From a virus, in IMG/VR virus record IMGVR_UViG_3300032675_000001, positions 248,001 to 312,000 of that record: DNA of 64,000 nt; one strand, written 5' to 3'. Under the pieces are notes generated by a model. It did not search any database and had not been told where the DNA came from. It was given only the letters and a program-made list of their open reading frames with translations. Shown here piece after piece: positions 63,735 through 64,000 of the stretch. The translations under genes were made by a program, and so were the position numbers. Position 1 is the stretch's first letter. Each line of letters opens with the position of its first letter.

Positions 63735-63964
63735 AAGTACTTCAATTTAAACCACAATTCATCTGCTTCTGCACGGAATTTCAAGCGATACTTGAAACAC
63801 ATTGAGACGGGATCGTATGCTTCTTCTAAGCCGTAATTGCCCGGAAAATGCTTCTGCGTTTCATTCAATACATACTGATACCGGTGAACTTCCTCGGCCT
63901 CAGTCAACCAGTTAACAGGACCGAGCTTATTCAGAAGTTCCTCAGGAGTCACGATAAATTCCAC
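63731..63964 (-). CDS. C-terminal-signature small protein, GTG start
   Basis: 77 residues from GTG 63964. Ends FRAEADELWFKLKYL, a member of the tiny-protein family. Nothing clear was seen from 63965 to the window end. Confidence 0.6.
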   Translation of the reverse strand: MEFIVTPEELLNKLGPVNWLTEAEEVHRYQYVLNETQKHFPGNYGLEEAYDPVSMCFKYRLKFRAEADELWFKLKYL

Positions 63965-64000
63965 AATTATTTTTATGTAAATACGCGATTGAACTGATTG

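Noticed and set aside
1-64000. CRISPR array, insertion sequence, integrase or attachment site
   Set aside because: No spaced direct repeats, transposase or recombinase motifs were seen.

Overview
The window looks like part of the genome of a large, strictly lytic, T4-like myovirus. Evidence: (i) an octamer matching the T4 late promoter TATAAATA (here usually GATAAATA) precedes many late-type genes on both strands; (ii) T4-type replication and repair genes are present (ATP-dependent DNA ligase, 5'-3' FLAP-type exonuclease, dCMP deaminase) beside dozens of tiny early genes with overlapping stop and start codons; (iii) there are free-standing GIY-YIG and HNH homing endonucleases, ten tRNA genes and tail-fibre-like proteins. 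No integrase, repressor or attachment site was seen. The host cannot be read directly. Sigma-70-type promoters with a near-invariant TTGACA, exactly 17-nt spacers and looser -10 boxes, plus SleB-type and YdcH-type genes, would suit a Gram-negative host, possibly an alphaproteobacterium (inference).

Layout. 1-7.6 kb: tRNA array (Ile, Lys x2-3, Met, Asp, Cys, initiator-like fMet, Gly x2) mixed with a YafK-like peptidoglycan enzyme, a Pth2-like peptidyl-tRNA hydrolase, a HExxH metalloprotease-like protein, a multi-stem RNA (3432-3558), a roughly 1-kb structured non-coding RNA (4620-5640) with an rRNA-operon-like promoter and leader and an embedded tRNA, and an outer-membrane barrel protein. 7.7-15.8 kb, plus strand: small genes, a PP-loop ATPase-like protein, a phosphoesterase gene split by an HNH homing endonuclease, an HD-type alarmone-hydrolase-like protein and a SleB-type cell-wall hydrolase. 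15.8-25.1 kb, minus strand, late: papain-like protease, two fibre proteins, a three-gene operon (GNAT+ART-like fusion, deaminase+kinase-like fusion, superoxide dismutase), translation initiation factor IF-1, structural proteins and a HAD phosphatase. 25.7-41.2 kb, minus strand, early: about fifty very small genes with sigma-70 promoters. 41.2-46.7 kb: a Clp proteolysis cassette (ClpP, ClpS, Hsp20, ClpX) with a catalytically dead phosphoesterase and a large membrane protein. 46.7-64 kb, minus strand, early: DNA ligase, a tandem family of about 70-residue proteins, a second PP-loop ATPase, exonuclease, a DNA methyltransferase/nuclease pair, a GGCT-like protein and an Smr-domain protein.

How the parts may work together. 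Early host-RNA-polymerase promoters drive the small minus-strand genes, presumably for host takeover. Late promoters drive virion and fibre genes. Several late proteins start with a short peptide of the form M-(K/R/Q)-x(4-6)-L-x-E-A. This resembles the T4 capsid-targeting sequence cut by the prohead protease, which suggests that the protease-like, SOD, ART/GNAT and HAD proteins are packaged and injected. A translation theme (tRNAs, initiator-like tRNA, IF-1, Pth2, a bL12 C-domain protein, an HD alarmone hydrolase) and a protein-quality theme (ClpXP, ClpS, Hsp20, DnaJ-type zinc finger) point to extensive remodelling of host translation and proteolysis. All functions are read from motifs and remembered family patterns; no database search was possible.
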